Assembly: GCF_018917435.1 (NCBI RefSeq)
Contig: NZ_JAHLOQ010000007.1
Location: 19,395 to 83,394, forward strand
DNA from: Intestinibacter bartlettii
GTDB lineage: Bacteria; Bacillota; Clostridia; Peptostreptococcales; Peptostreptococcaceae
Reading direction: 5' to 3'
Length of the DNA stretch: 64,000 nt
Of the stretch, positions 26,824 through 35,758 are shown piece by piece (positions within the stretch are counted from its first letter, which is position 1; each line of letters begins with the position of its first letter). The notes beneath the pieces were generated by a model, which saw nothing but the letters and a program-made list of their open reading frames with translations, was not told where the DNA came from and did not search any database. The position numbers and the translations under genes are program-made.

Positions 26824-27249
26824 ATGAACGTTATGGAAGTAAAATTTTCTGCAAAATCAGAGAATGAGAGCCTTGCAAGAGTAATAGTTGCATCTTTTGC
26901 AGCTAAATTAGATCCAACTATAGATGAACTATCCGACATAAAGACAGCTGTATCTGAAGCTGTAACCAATGCTATTATTCATGGATATGAAGAAGATGAA
27001 AGTAAATTTGTACATCTAAGATGTGAATTAATTGAAAACACAATAAAAATAGTAGTTGAGGATTATGGAAAAGGTATAGAAGACATAGAAGAGGCTAGAC
27101 AACCTATGTTTACATCAAAGCCAGAATTAGAACGTTCTGGTATGGGATTTTCATTTATGGAAAGTTTTATGGATGATATGCAAGTAGCATCAATTGTAGG
27201 AGAAGGAACTAAGGTTATAATGACTAAAACAATAGAAATACCTGAATAA
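26824..27249 (+). CDS. spoIIAB: Anti-sigma F factor / serine kinase SpoIIAB
   Basis: 141 residues, GHKL ATPase. N-box EAVTNAIIHGY, G1 DYGKGIEDIEEA and G2 RSGMGFSFMESFMD are intact. It holds sigma F inactive and phosphorylates SpoIIAA. It begins 17 bases after spoIIAA behind AAGGGGGAA. Confidence 0.97.
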   Translation: MNVMEVKFSAKSENESLARVIVASFAAKLDPTIDELSDIKTAVSEAVTNAIIHGYEEDESKFVHLRCELIENTIKIVVEDYGKGIEDIEEARQPMFTSKPELERSGMGFSFMESFMDDMQVASIVGEGTKVIMTKTIEIPE

Positions 27250-27276
27250 AATCTAACATGGAATAGAGGTTTGATT

Positions 27277-28044
27277 ATGGGGATAACTGCCAAAAAAGAA
27301 GAAAAAAAGCATTTGCTTAGTCATGAAGAAACTCTAGAGTTAATACAAAGGGTTCAAGAAGGAGATGAAGAAGCTAAGGAAGTGCTTATATCTAGCAACC
27401 TCGGGTTAGTCAGAAGTGTCATCGGTAAATTTTCAAACATAGGTTATGAAAGAGATGACTTATTTCAATTAGGGTCTATAGGCTTGATTAAGGCTATATA
27501 TAAGTTTGATCCTAGTTATAATGTAAAATTTTCTACATATGCTGTTCCTATGATATTAGGAGAAATAAAAAGATACTTAAGAGATGATGGAATGGTTAAA
27601 GTTTCTCGATCTCTTAAACAACTTGCAATTAAAGTTAAGATGCAGGGAGAAATGCTAAGTAAAAAACTTGGTAGAGACCCTACAATAGAAGAAATAGCAG
27701 AAGAATTAGGGGTAGAAAAAGAAGATGTAGTAATGGCAATAGAGTCTAATTTTTCTGTTGAATATCTACAAGGAGTTATACATGAAGAAGAAGGTTCTCC
27801 TATATGCCTTATCGACAAAATCTCTCAAAAAGGGGAAGCTGAGGAAGATAAGGTTGTAGATAATATTCTTCTAAAAGAAGTACTAGGAAAATTAGAAAAG
27901 AGAGAACGACAAATTATTATGTTGAGATACTTTGAAGATAAAACGCAAAGTGAGATAGGAGAATTATTAAATATATCTCAAGTACAAGTATCTAGAATAG
28001 AGAAAAAAGTTTTACATAAATTAAAATCCTACATTACAATGTAG
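27277..28044 (+). CDS. sigF: RNA polymerase sigma-F factor (forespore)
   Basis: 255 residues. Region 2 (NLGLVRSVIGKF, DDLFQLGSIGLIKAIYKFDP, KFSTYAVPMILGEIKRYLRDD), region 3 and region 4 (RQIIMLRYFEDKTQSEIGELLNISQVQVSRIEKK) are complete. It directs early forespore transcription. ATG 27277 has AGAGG upstream; the in-frame TTG at 27271 is too close to that site. The last codons and the stop are inside the operon terminator hairpin (28023-28054). Confidence 0.97.
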   Translation: MGITAKKEEKKHLLSHEETLELIQRVQEGDEEAKEVLISSNLGLVRSVIGKFSNIGYERDDLFQLGSIGLIKAIYKFDPSYNVKFSTYAVPMILGEIKRYLRDDGMVKVSRSLKQLAIKVKMQGEMLSKKLGRDPTIEEIAEELGVEKEDVVMAIESNFSVEYLQGVIHEEEGSPICLIDKISQKGEAEEDKVVDNILLKEVLGKLEKRERQIIMLRYFEDKTQSEIGELLNISQVQVSRIEKKVLHKLKSYITM

Positions 28045-28054
28045 GATTTTTTTT
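28023..28054 (+). terminator. Terminator overlapping the sigF stop codon
   Basis: AAAATCCTACATT pairs with AATGTAGGATTTT; the TAG stop (28042-28044) lies in the 3' arm. At least eight Ts follow. Confidence 0.9.
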
Positions 28055-28108
28055 GCATATGAAATTATATTTATTTGTAAATTAAGGATAAATATAATTT
28101 CATATGCA
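28054..28108. repeat. Dispersed palindromic element, copy C, with extended 21-bp arms
   Basis: The core (28060-28102) matches the other copies in size. Here the symmetry extends to a perfect 21-bp inverted repeat (28054-28074 with 28088-28108) around a 13-base loop, followed by eight Ts. It can itself act as a terminator on either strand. Confidence 0.75.
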
Positions 28109-28176
28109 TTTTTTTTATTTTTTTTCAAACAATAATATAAAAATTAACTATATATGGTTAGGAGAGGATTAATTGT

Positions 28177-28647
28177 ATGCCAAATCAAAAAGATTCAAAA
28201 AACAGCGACCAAAATTATAAAGACTATGTTGAACAAATAAGTCCGAAGCCAACTTATATAAAGAATTATATTATGGCATTTATAGTAGGCGGTATTATCT
28301 GTATGATAGGTCAGGGAATTAATGATTCATATATGAACTTTGCTGGGCTTGATAAAAAGACTGCTGCAACCTGTACATCTATAACACTTATATTTATAGG
28401 TGCTTTTTTAACAGGAGTAGGAGTTTATGACTTAATAGGAAGAGTAGCAGGAGCAGGTTCTATAATTCCTATCACAGGATTTGCTAACTCGATAGTATCT
28501 CCGGCAATGGAGTTCAAAAGAGAAGGATATGTAATGGGAGTTGGAGCTAATTTATTTAAGATTGCGGGGCCTGTTTTAGTATATGGGATAGGGTCATCTA
28601 TTTTATTTGGATTTGTTTACTACATAGTACAAATAATATTTAAATAA
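28177..28647 (+). CDS. spoVAC: Stage V sporulation protein AC
   Basis: 156 residues with four membrane helices after a charged N-terminus; YIKNYIMAFIVGGIICMIGQ and GAGSIIPITGFANSIVSPAMEF are family hallmarks. SpoVAC is an inner spore membrane channel component for dipicolinic acid. First gene of spoVACDE, behind TTAGGAGAGG. It lies just after the spoIIA terminators, so it needs its own promoter (expected sigma G), which I could not identify with confidence. Confidence 0.96.
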   Translation: MPNQKDSKNSDQNYKDYVEQISPKPTYIKNYIMAFIVGGIICMIGQGINDSYMNFAGLDKKTAATCTSITLIFIGAFLTGVGVYDLIGRVAGAGSIIPITGFANSIVSPAMEFKREGYVMGVGANLFKIAGPVLVYGIGSSILFGFVYYIVQIIFK

Positions 28648-28659
28648 GGAGCAAGTTTG

Positions 28660-29673
28660 ATGAGAAATAAGCGAATAGGAAATAGAACTATGAAAATGGA
28701 AAATAGTCCAACTATTATTTCTACAGCATCTGTAGTTGGACCAAAAGAAGGTAAGGGACCTTTAAAAGATAAGTTTGATGTTATATTACCTAATGATTTG
28801 TATGGAGAAAAAACATGGGAGTTAGCCGAAAGTAAGATGATTCAAACTGCACTAGAATTAGCAGTGCAAAAAGCAGAAAAACAATTAAGTGATATACAAT
28901 TTTTATTTGGAGGCGATTTGATTAATCAAATATTCCCAGCATCATTTGCTGCTAGAGCATTAGGTATTCCGTTTTGTGGTATATATGGTGCATGTTCAAC
29001 TATGGCACTTGGAATGTGCCTTAGTTCTATTGTAGTAGATGGAGGATTTGCAGATTATTCTTTATGCGGTACTTCGAGCCATTATTGTACTGCTGAGCGA
29101 CAATTTAGATTTCCATTAGAACTTGGAAATCAAAAGCCAATGACTGCACAATGGACAGTTACAGGAGCAGGTAGTGCACTTATATCAAGTGGTGGAGAAG
29201 GACCAAAGATAAAATATATAACAATTGGAAAGGTAGTAGATAAAGGTATAGAGGATGGAAACAATATGGGCGCTGCTATGGCACCAGCAGCTGTTGACAC
29301 AATATATTCTTACTTTGAAGATACAAAAGATGATCCAAAATCATTTGATTTAATTGCAACAGGTGATTTAGGTACATTAGGTAAAAAAATTACTGCTGAT
29401 TTGTTAAGACAAAGAGATGTTGATATATTTGATGTATATACAGATTGTGGTCTAGAAATTTTTGATTTAGAAGAACAAGATGTACACTGTGGTGGAAGTG
29501 GATGTGGATGTTCAGGTAGTGTATTTGCATCATATATATATCCTAAATTAGTAAGTAAAGAATTTAAAAAAGTTATGTTAGTTTCAACAGGAGCACTATT
29601 GTCACCAACAAGTACTCTACAAAAACAAACTATACCATGTATTGCGCATGCAGTAATAATAGAAAGTGAATAG
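28660..29673 (+). CDS. spoVAD: Stage V sporulation protein AD
   Basis: 337 residues with a thiolase-like fold (IFPASFAARALGIPFCGIYGACSTMA; HCGGSGCGCSGSVFASYI) that binds dipicolinic acid on the spore membrane. ATG 28660 is preferred over the TTG immediately before it; AAGGAGC is about 9 bases upstream. 12 bases follow spoVAC. Confidence 0.96.
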   Translation: MRNKRIGNRTMKMENSPTIISTASVVGPKEGKGPLKDKFDVILPNDLYGEKTWELAESKMIQTALELAVQKAEKQLSDIQFLFGGDLINQIFPASFAARALGIPFCGIYGACSTMALGMCLSSIVVDGGFADYSLCGTSSHYCTAERQFRFPLELGNQKPMTAQWTVTGAGSALISSGGEGPKIKYITIGKVVDKGIEDGNNMGAAMAPAAVDTIYSYFEDTKDDPKSFDLIATGDLGTLGKKITADLLRQRDVDIFDVYTDCGLEIFDLEEQDVHCGGSGCGCSGSVFASYIYPKLVSKEFKKVMLVSTGALLSPTSTLQKQTIPCIAHAVIIESE

Positions 29674-29709
29674 ATTTTATGTTTATAAAGATTATAGGAT
29701 GTGATTAAT

Positions 29710-30072
29710 ATGATATTAGATTACTTAAAGGTATTTTTAGTAGGTGGTACAATCTGTTTAATAGCACAAATTTTAATGGATTATTTTAAACTTCAAACAC
29801 CTTATGTTATGGTTACATATGTAACCACTGGGGCTGCACTTACATTTTTGGGAATTTACGATAAAATAGTGAATTTTGGTGCAAGTGGTGCAACAGTTCC
29901 TATCATTGGGTTTGGTTATTCGTTGGCAAATGGAGTTATAGAAGGTATTAAGAAAGATGGATTTTTAGGAATATTAACTGGTGGTACAATAGCAACAGCA
30001 GGTGGTATAGCATCAGCTATATTTTTTGGATATGTAATGGCTGTAATATTTACACCAAAGGCAAAACCTTGA
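29710..30072 (+). CDS. spoVAE: Stage V sporulation protein AE
   Basis: 120 residues with four membrane helices; KVFLVGGTICLIAQILMDY and GASGATVPIIGFGYSLANGVIEG match SpoVAE and mirror SpoVAC. It completes the minimal SpoVACDE set; spoVAA, AB and AF are absent here, as in other clostridia of this type. ATG 29710 chosen; the GTG at 29701 abuts AGGAT. Confidence 0.95.
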   Translation: MILDYLKVFLVGGTICLIAQILMDYFKLQTPYVMVTYVTTGAALTFLGIYDKIVNFGASGATVPIIGFGYSLANGVIEGIKKDGFLGILTGGTIATAGGIASAIFFGYVMAVIFTPKAKP

Positions 30073-30105
30073 TTTAACATTATAATAAAATAATTAATAA
30101 TAAGA

Positions 30106-30142
30106 AATGCCATGGATAATTTTAATCCATGGCATTTTTATT
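30106..30142. terminator. Bidirectional terminator between spoVAE and the PBP gene
   Basis: AAATGCCATGGAT pairs perfectly with ATCCATGGCATTT; T-runs lie on both strands. Confidence 0.88.
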
Positions 30143-30171
30143 TTAATTATTTTTACATAAAAATTTTTGTA

Positions 30172-30330
30172 TTATTCTGTTGGAGTTGTGCCACCAGCAT
30201 CAGGAGTAGTAGCACCGCCACCGTTGTCTGGAGTAGTAGTGTTACCACCATTATCAGGTGTTGTATTTGCACCACCATTATCGTTATTTCCTCCATTATT
30301 TCCACTATTATTATCAGGAGGATTATCTCC
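30172..30330 (-). repeat. Low-complexity codon repeats encoding the PBP tail
   Basis: Degenerate tandem units encoding TTPDNGG / TTPDAGG and Asn-Gly runs. Prone to length variation. Confidence 0.7.
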
Positions 30331-32796
30331 ATCACCAGCACTAGGTGATCCACTTGAATTTTCATCTTGTGAATTACTATTATCTTGAATAGTAGTAGTA
30401 TGACTACTTGTTCTAGTAGGAGAAGTTCCGTTTACAAATGCTGCATTTGAACCAGAGTTAGAAAGACCACCATCAGTTAAGTTTATTTTATAGAAAGATA
30501 TTCCTGATGGTTTTTCAAAGTCGATTACTTCTAAGTTTTGGTGTATAGGTTTCATAACACTTGCCCATAATTTTGCTGCTGCTGTACTTGATTCATCTAT
30601 TGGACGTAGAGCAATAGCATTTCCATCAGCATCTTTTCTACCAACATCATCTCCAAGATAAGTAGAACAAACGTAGTATGGAGTGTATCCAACAAACCAA
30701 ACAGCATATTTTTTATTAGTTGTACCAGTTTTACCAGCTACAGGCATTTCACCTAAAGAGGCTTCTTTACCAGTACCTTCAGTAACAACTGCTTTAAGCA
30801 TATCTGTCATAACATAAGCAACTTCTTCATCAACAACTCTATGTTCTTCAGGAGTAGATTTTACTATTAATTCTCCATTATAAGTACTAACTGTAGTAAA
30901 TACAGTAGGTTCTATATAAACACCGCCATTAGCTAAAGCACCATAAGCTGCTGACATTTCAAGTGGAGAAATACCATAAGCCATACCACCTAAAGCTAAA
31001 GATGGGAATGTTCTATCAGTTGTGTTAGAATTACTAGTTTTACTATCTACAACACTTGTTATTCCGAAGTTTTTAAGATAATCCATCATTACATCTATAC
31101 AATCCTCATAAGTATCTCCTAAGTTTTCAGCAGTTTTTACTGCTACTGTATTAGATGATTTTGCAAGACCTAGACGTAAACTCATATTTCCGGCACCTGC
31201 AGTAGTTGTAGATGGATTCCATTTTTTATTTTTTTCAAATTTATATCCGCCTCTTGCATCACTAAATACTGTTGATTGAGTCATTTGTAAAGTATCAATT
31301 GCTGCAGTATATATAGAAAGAGGTTTTATTGTAGAACCCGGTTGAACTGGGTTAGTAGCTCTATTTAAAGTTCTTTTTCCTTTTATGTTTCTACCACCAA
31401 TTAGTGATTTAATTTGTCCATTATGGTAATCAATTATAACCATACCAGACTGAGGTTGAGTTATACCATTTGCATCAGTAATTGAATTTGATGGGAAGTT
31501 TGCACTGTTGTTATATTGAGCTTCAAGTTCTGCTTGCATACTAGAATCTATAGTAGTTTGAATTTGTAAACCACCATTATAGTATAAGTTGTTAGCTTCT
31601 TCTTGAGTATAACCTTGATCTTTTAATGCATTTATAACTTCATAATATACATAATCTTCAACAGTTGAAACTACTTTTTGCATAGTTTTAGGAACTTGGA
31701 TTTTGACATTAGCAGCGTCTATACATGCTTGATCATATTCGCTTTGAGAGATATAACCAAATTCTTTCATTTTACCAAGGACTGTTTTAGCTCTTCCAAC
31801 AGCATTTGTATTAAACACTGCTTTTCTAACAATCATTTTACCTTGTTTTAATTGACTGTATGTATCTTGATCAGTAATCAGTCCCCAAGAGTATAATTTG
31901 TCTACCATATTTAATTCTACTTCAGTTGGATCATCATATCCGTCATTTTCAGTATGAGTATAGAATAATAACTTATTTTCTAAATCAGATCTTTGTTCAT
32001 TACCGTCTAATTTAGCTTTAGTATATGGTGCATATTTATATGGATTGTTAGTAGCCCCAACTAACATAGCTGCTTCAGGTAAAGTAAGTTTTTCTGCTGA
32101 TTTATTAAAATATCCTTGTGCAGCCGCTTCTATTCCATAAAAACTATTACCTACATACATGTTATTTAAATATGTAAGTAAGATATCATCTTTACTTACA
32201 ACTTTACTCATTTCATAAGCATAGTAAATATCTTGTATTTTTCTAGTTAATGTTTGTTTTTGAGAGGTTAAAAGTAATTTTGAGACCTGCATAGGTATTG
32301 TACTACCACCTTGTTTATTACCAGTAAGAGTTTTAACAGTTGATCTAGCTAAACCTTTTAAATCGACTCCGTTATGTTCATAAAATCTAGAGTCCTCTAT
32401 GGATACAAGAGCATTTTTTACGGTTTCATTATTTAACTTCTTAAGAGGAATTTTTTTATGTCCGGTTTCAGCTTCGGCCAAAGTACTTCCATCTGAATAT
32501 TTTAGTATTGTCTTGTTATTAGTTTTTTGGTCTAATAATGCTTTAGTTATAACTTCAGTATTTCTTAGAGATGAGAAAACTAATGCTGAGCCTATAGCTA
32601 CAGCAGTTACTAGCATTAATAAAATCGCCATACCAAAAATTTTGATTTTACTTCTTTTTTTATGTTTTTTAGGTTTTGATGAAACTTTTTTATAATTATC
32701 TTTCGATGTATGATTAGTTACATCATTATTAGAAGATGATGAAACTTTTTTTCTTCTAATCTTATTCTTATCATCATTATTATTATCTCTGCTCAT
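30172..32796 (-). CDS. Class A penicillin-binding protein (PBP1A-type, bifunctional)
   Basis: 874 residues. A basic, Ser-rich cytoplasmic N-terminus of about 50 residues precedes one membrane helix (about 51-73). The glycosyltransferase domain has SIEDSRFYEHNG (near 135) and GGSTIPMQ, where most homologues have GGSTITQQ. The transpeptidase domain has SxxK in PGSTIKP (near 483), SSN in KSSNTVAV and AGKTGTTN (near 687). The last about 95 residues are Gly/Asn/Thr/Pro-rich with TTPDNGG-type repeats. It polymerises and cross-links peptidoglycan at the outer face of the membrane. Start ATG 32796 behind AGGAGG. Confidence 0.95.
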   Translation of the reverse strand: MSRDNNNDDKNKIRRKKVSSSSNNDVTNHTSKDNYKKVSSKPKKHKKRSKIKIFGMAILLMLVTAVAIGSALVFSSLRNTEVITKALLDQKTNNKTILKYSDGSTLAEAETGHKKIPLKKLNNETVKNALVSIEDSRFYEHNGVDLKGLARSTVKTLTGNKQGGSTIPMQVSKLLLTSQKQTLTRKIQDIYYAYEMSKVVSKDDILLTYLNNMYVGNSFYGIEAAAQGYFNKSAEKLTLPEAAMLVGATNNPYKYAPYTKAKLDGNEQRSDLENKLLFYTHTENDGYDDPTEVELNMVDKLYSWGLITDQDTYSQLKQGKMIVRKAVFNTNAVGRAKTVLGKMKEFGYISQSEYDQACIDAANVKIQVPKTMQKVVSTVEDYVYYEVINALKDQGYTQEEANNLYYNGGLQIQTTIDSSMQAELEAQYNNSANFPSNSITDANGITQPQSGMVIIDYHNGQIKSLIGGRNIKGKRTLNRATNPVQPGSTIKPLSIYTAAIDTLQMTQSTVFSDARGGYKFEKNKKWNPSTTTAGAGNMSLRLGLAKSSNTVAVKTAENLGDTYEDCIDVMMDYLKNFGITSVVDSKTSNSNTTDRTFPSLALGGMAYGISPLEMSAAYGALANGGVYIEPTVFTTVSTYNGELIVKSTPEEHRVVDEEVAYVMTDMLKAVVTEGTGKEASLGEMPVAGKTGTTNKKYAVWFVGYTPYYVCSTYLGDDVGRKDADGNAIALRPIDESSTAAAKLWASVMKPIHQNLEVIDFEKPSGISFYKINLTDGGLSNSGSNAAFVNGTSPTRTSSHTTTIQDNSNSQDENSSGSPSAGDGDNPPDNNSGNNGGNNDNGGANTTPDNGGNTTTPDNGGGATTPDAGGTTPTE

Positions 32797-33118
32797 TATA
32801 TACCTCCTTACTTAATGCATAATTATAACATATTTTATTTCCTTTTTATAGTTAATTAAAATTTGTAAGAATATGTAAAGTTTATTAAGTTAAAATAATC
32901 TACAAAATTCTATGGTATAATTATATCCTTTAAATACTGGATTTAACAATATAATTCATATTATTAAGGTAATAATTTATAAATTAAAATTATCATTAAA
33001 AAAGATTTATTATATTTTTTACTTCTAAAAAATAAATATGTATAAGTGATGTTATATTATACATAATAAAAATAATCCCTGAAATTTCAGAGATTATTTT
33101 CATTAAATTTTATATATT
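32797..33118. other. 322-base AT-rich gap between PBP and S55 protease genes
   Basis: It contains the PBP ribosome site, a likely minus-strand -10 (TATAAT, complement of 32822-32827) and the protease terminator hairpin at about 33070-33106. Nothing else recognised. Confidence 0.45.
33070..33106 (-). terminator. Terminator of the S55 protease gene
   Basis: AATAATC.CTGAAATTTCAG.GATTATT palindrome with T-runs on the minus strand. Confidence 0.7.
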
Positions 33119-34102
33119 TTATAACATCCATTTTATATAAACACCATATCCTATTTTAGGATTGTTTTCTAAGGCATGAGACACTGCACCAATTATTTTA
33201 TCATCTTGTATTATTGGAGTACCGCTCATACCTTGTACAATACCTCCAGTTTCTTTTAATAAGTCTTCATCAATAATTCTTATTTTAAAGGTTTTTGGTT
33301 CTGGAGAATTTTGATTTTCAATTTTTAATATTTCAATATCATATTTAACACATTTATTTTCTTTGTTTTGTAATATTATTTGAGCTTTCCCAAGTTTTAC
33401 TTCATCTAAATTGGCTACTTTATATTTTTGATGATTTGAAAAATCAATGTTATTAGTAGTACCTTTTATACCATATTGAGTATTTTCTTTAAAACTACCA
33501 ATTAAATAATTTTTATTTGCACTTATATATCCAACATTTCCTCGAGAAGATTTTTGTATTTCTAAATTAGTTGTAGTAGAAATACTCCCTGATTTTATTG
33601 GTATTTGTTTGGCATCACCTATATTAATAGCATGTCCTACAGCACCAAATGTATTAGTTTGAGGATTAATATAAGTTAAAGTAGCAAATCCCGAAATAGC
33701 ATTATTAAAATTAACTTTTTTTAATGGTTCTTTATTACATATTAAATTTTTGATTTCATCTCCTCTTTTAACGGTAACTTTTAACTGATTATTAGCAGAA
33801 GAATAAAAAATAGTAGATAAATGATTAAAATCTCTTACATAATTACCTTCAGCCTTAAGAATTAAATCGCCACTTTTTAACGGACAACCATTTACTTCAT
33901 TACGTACAATCAAATTTTCAAGTTCGCCATCAACTTGGATTACTTTTCCGATGGGAACTAAATACATATCATTATTTTTTTCCAAAGAATATGCATAATT
34001 TACATTATTCATGAAAAAATATAGTAAGAAGAAAAAACAAACAAAAAAGAAACTATTAAATTTTAATGATCTTAAATTGAGTTTTTTATTAAAATTTAGC
34101 AA
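33119..34102 (-). CDS. spoIVB: SpoIVB-type serine peptidase (family S55) with PDZ domain
   Basis: 327 residues. One N-terminal membrane helix (about residues 18-35), a PDZ domain (NGCPLKSGDLILKAEGNYV) and the S55 peptidase domain with the catalytic His in GAVGHAINIG and the nucleophile Ser in VQGMSGTPII. In Bacillus, SpoIVB is secreted by the forespore and triggers pro-sigma-K processing. The canonical spoIVB sits between recN and spo0A; here the neighbours are spoVA, a PBP and an amidase, so this may be a second SpoIVB paralogue as described in C. difficile. The start is taken as TTG 34102 behind AAGGTG; a GTG at 34114 is 12 bases upstream. Confidence 0.88.
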   Translation of the reverse strand: MLNFNKKLNLRSLKFNSFFFVCFFFLLYFFMNNVNYAYSLEKNNDMYLVPIGKVIQVDGELENLIVRNEVNGCPLKSGDLILKAEGNYVRDFNHLSTIFYSSANNQLKVTVKRGDEIKNLICNKEPLKKVNFNNAISGFATLTYINPQTNTFGAVGHAINIGDAKQIPIKSGSISTTTNLEIQKSSRGNVGYISANKNYLIGSFKENTQYGIKGTTNNIDFSNHQKYKVANLDEVKLGKAQIILQNKENKCVKYDIEILKIENQNSPEPKTFKIRIIDEDLLKETGGIVQGMSGTPIIQDDKIIGAVSHALENNPKIGYGVYIKWML

Positions 34103-34264
34103 TGTTATAAACACCTTCTTTCTTGAGTTTGGTTGGTGCCTAATATTATATTTTGCAGAAGTGATTTTTTAATGCTTGGAAATGAGATTCAACAAAACCG
34201 TAGATTGCATAAATAAACAAAGCATAAATAAAGAATGTTGAAATGAAATAAAACAAAAAATAAA

Positions 34265-34304
34265 AAAGAAATAAAATTTAAATTAAATAGATTTTATTTC
34301 TTTT
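34265..34304 (-). terminator. Terminator overlapping the end of the Ser/Asn-rich gene
   Basis: AAAGAAATAAAAT pairs with ATTTTATTTCTTT and a T-run follows on the minus strand. The TAA stop is in the hairpin. Confidence 0.65.
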
Positions 34305-34815
34305 TAATCTTTCTTTTAACTATTTTTTTTGAACGACCTTTGGAAGTACTAGAAGTAGAACATCTGCCACCTGAGGATGTACCAGCAGGAATTGGTGGAA
34401 CAAATATATTTTCTCTTTCACCTTGTGCACATGAATTAACACTGCCGATTAATGCAAGCTGGTCTGATAATGTAGCAAGAAATGTAGAGAGTATATCTAT
34501 ATCAGTATCTGATAATTCTTCAGCTAAAGCAATTGCTAAAGTAGAGGATAATACAAAGTAATCAAACGCCGAAAAATAACACAACTTAGATTTTACGTTA
34601 TTTGAGTTATCATTTGTATTTTGATTATTATCATTATTATTACCATTACTATTATCACAATTATTTTGCTCATTATTTACGTCATCATTTTGTGAACAAG
34701 TATCAGAATTTGCACTACAAGATTTAGTAGAAGAATCATTATTTGATGAATTAGATGCAGAACTTCTAACACTGCGTTTACTTTGGCTGATGTGCTTTCT
34801 TTTCTTTCTCTTCAA
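34294..34815 (-). CDS. Unknown Ser/Asn-rich protein with helical core (possible spore protein)
   Basis: 173 residues, function not recognised. Residues 1-12 are basic, 13-74 are a Ser/Asn/Asp low-complexity stretch with three Cys, 75-120 form a hydrophobic helical core (DYFVLSSTLAIALAEELSDT then LSTFLATLSDQLALI), and the last about 45 are Gly/Ser and Lys-rich. The core resembles small uncharacterised clostridial proteins built on an 'AIALAEEL...LSTFLATLSDQL' pattern. The start is TTG 34815 with GAGGTG upstream. Its place between an S55 sporulation protease and a divergent amidase suggests a sporulation role, which is inference. Confidence 0.65.
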   Translation of the reverse strand: MKRKKRKHISQSKRSVRSSASNSSNNDSSTKSCSANSDTCSQNDDVNNEQNNCDNSNGNNNDNNQNTNDNSNNVKSKLCYFSAFDYFVLSSTLAIALAEELSDTDIDILSTFLATLSDQLALIGSVNSCAQGERENIFVPPIPAGTSSGGRCSTSSTSKGRSKKIVKRKIKKK

Positions 34816-34978
34816 GAGTGATCACCTCTATAAATTTGTATGTATATAAATATATATATGAAAAAATATAGTATTAAATGAAAATTAAAAAATAACTGTG
34901 AAAATAAGAAATTTATTAACACATAAATAAAAAATATATGTTAATAAATTTTAAAAATATGTAGGAGGACTTTTCTAA

Positions 34979-35749
34979 GTGAAGAAATACAAAATTTTAA
35001 CCACTATTATATTAGTAATTGGACTTATGATGATTTTTACATCAAATGAAGCAAAAAATTTAACAAAACTTGTTTCTAATTTTTCGACTTTGGCATTAAA
35101 TCCAAATAGAAAAACTGAACAATACAGTATTTGTATAGACCCAGGTCATCAAGCTAAAGGAAACTCAGAAACAGAACAAGTTGGACCAAATTCAGGCTCA
35201 TATAAAGCCAAAGTATCTTCTGGTACAGCAGGCATAGCTACTAAAAAGCCAGAATATGAATTAAATTTAGAAGCATCTTTAAAATTAAAACATATACTAG
35301 AAAGTAGAGGATACAAAGTCTATATGACAAGGGAAAGTCACGATGTAGATATTAGTAATAAAGAAAGAGCAATATTTGCTAATGAAAAGAAAGTAGATAT
35401 GGTTGTAAGAATACATGCTGATGGTTCTGATAATACAGGTGTTACAGGTGCATCTATTTTAATACCATCAAAAGAAGGTGAATACACATCAGCTATTTAT
35501 GAAGATAGTTCGAGCTGTGCAAAATACGTTAATGAAAATATGCAAAATAATGGATTTAAAGTAAATGGAGTGTTTGAAAGAAGTGACTTGACAGGTTTTA
35601 ACTGGTCACAGGTTCCAGTAGTATTAATAGAAATGGGATTTATGAGTAACTACACAGAAGATCAAAATATGTCTAGTCCACAATATCAAGAAAAAATGAT
35701 GAACTCAGTAGCTGATGGATTAGATAATTACTTCAAAAATAAAAAATAA
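34979..35749 (+). CDS. N-acetylmuramoyl-L-alanine amidase (Amidase_3)
   Basis: 256 residues. An N-terminal membrane or signal helix (about 6-24) precedes the zinc amidase domain: DPGHQ (first His), the Glu in ELNLEASLKL, RIHADGS (second His) and the catalytic Glu in VLIEMGFMSN. It cleaves the amide bond between MurNAc and the stem peptide. The size and lone domain resemble CwlD (spore cortex), but the sequence alone does not separate it from vegetative amidases. GTG 34979 start with AGGAGG 10 bases upstream. The next gene begins 9 bases later. Confidence 0.9.
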   Translation: MKKYKILTTIILVIGLMMIFTSNEAKNLTKLVSNFSTLALNPNRKTEQYSICIDPGHQAKGNSETEQVGPNSGSYKAKVSSGTAGIATKKPEYELNLEASLKLKHILESRGYKVYMTRESHDVDISNKERAIFANEKKVDMVVRIHADGSDNTGVTGASILIPSKEGEYTSAIYEDSSSCAKYVNENMQNNGFKVNGVFERSDLTGFNWSQVPVVLIEMGFMSNYTEDQNMSSPQYQEKMMNSVADGLDNYFKNKK

Positions 35750-35758
35750 GGTGATATT

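Noticed and set aside
30167..30388. Plus-strand ORFs over the PBP gene end
   Set aside because: They are antisense images of the Gly/Asn/Thr repeat tail of the PBP; no ribosome sites.
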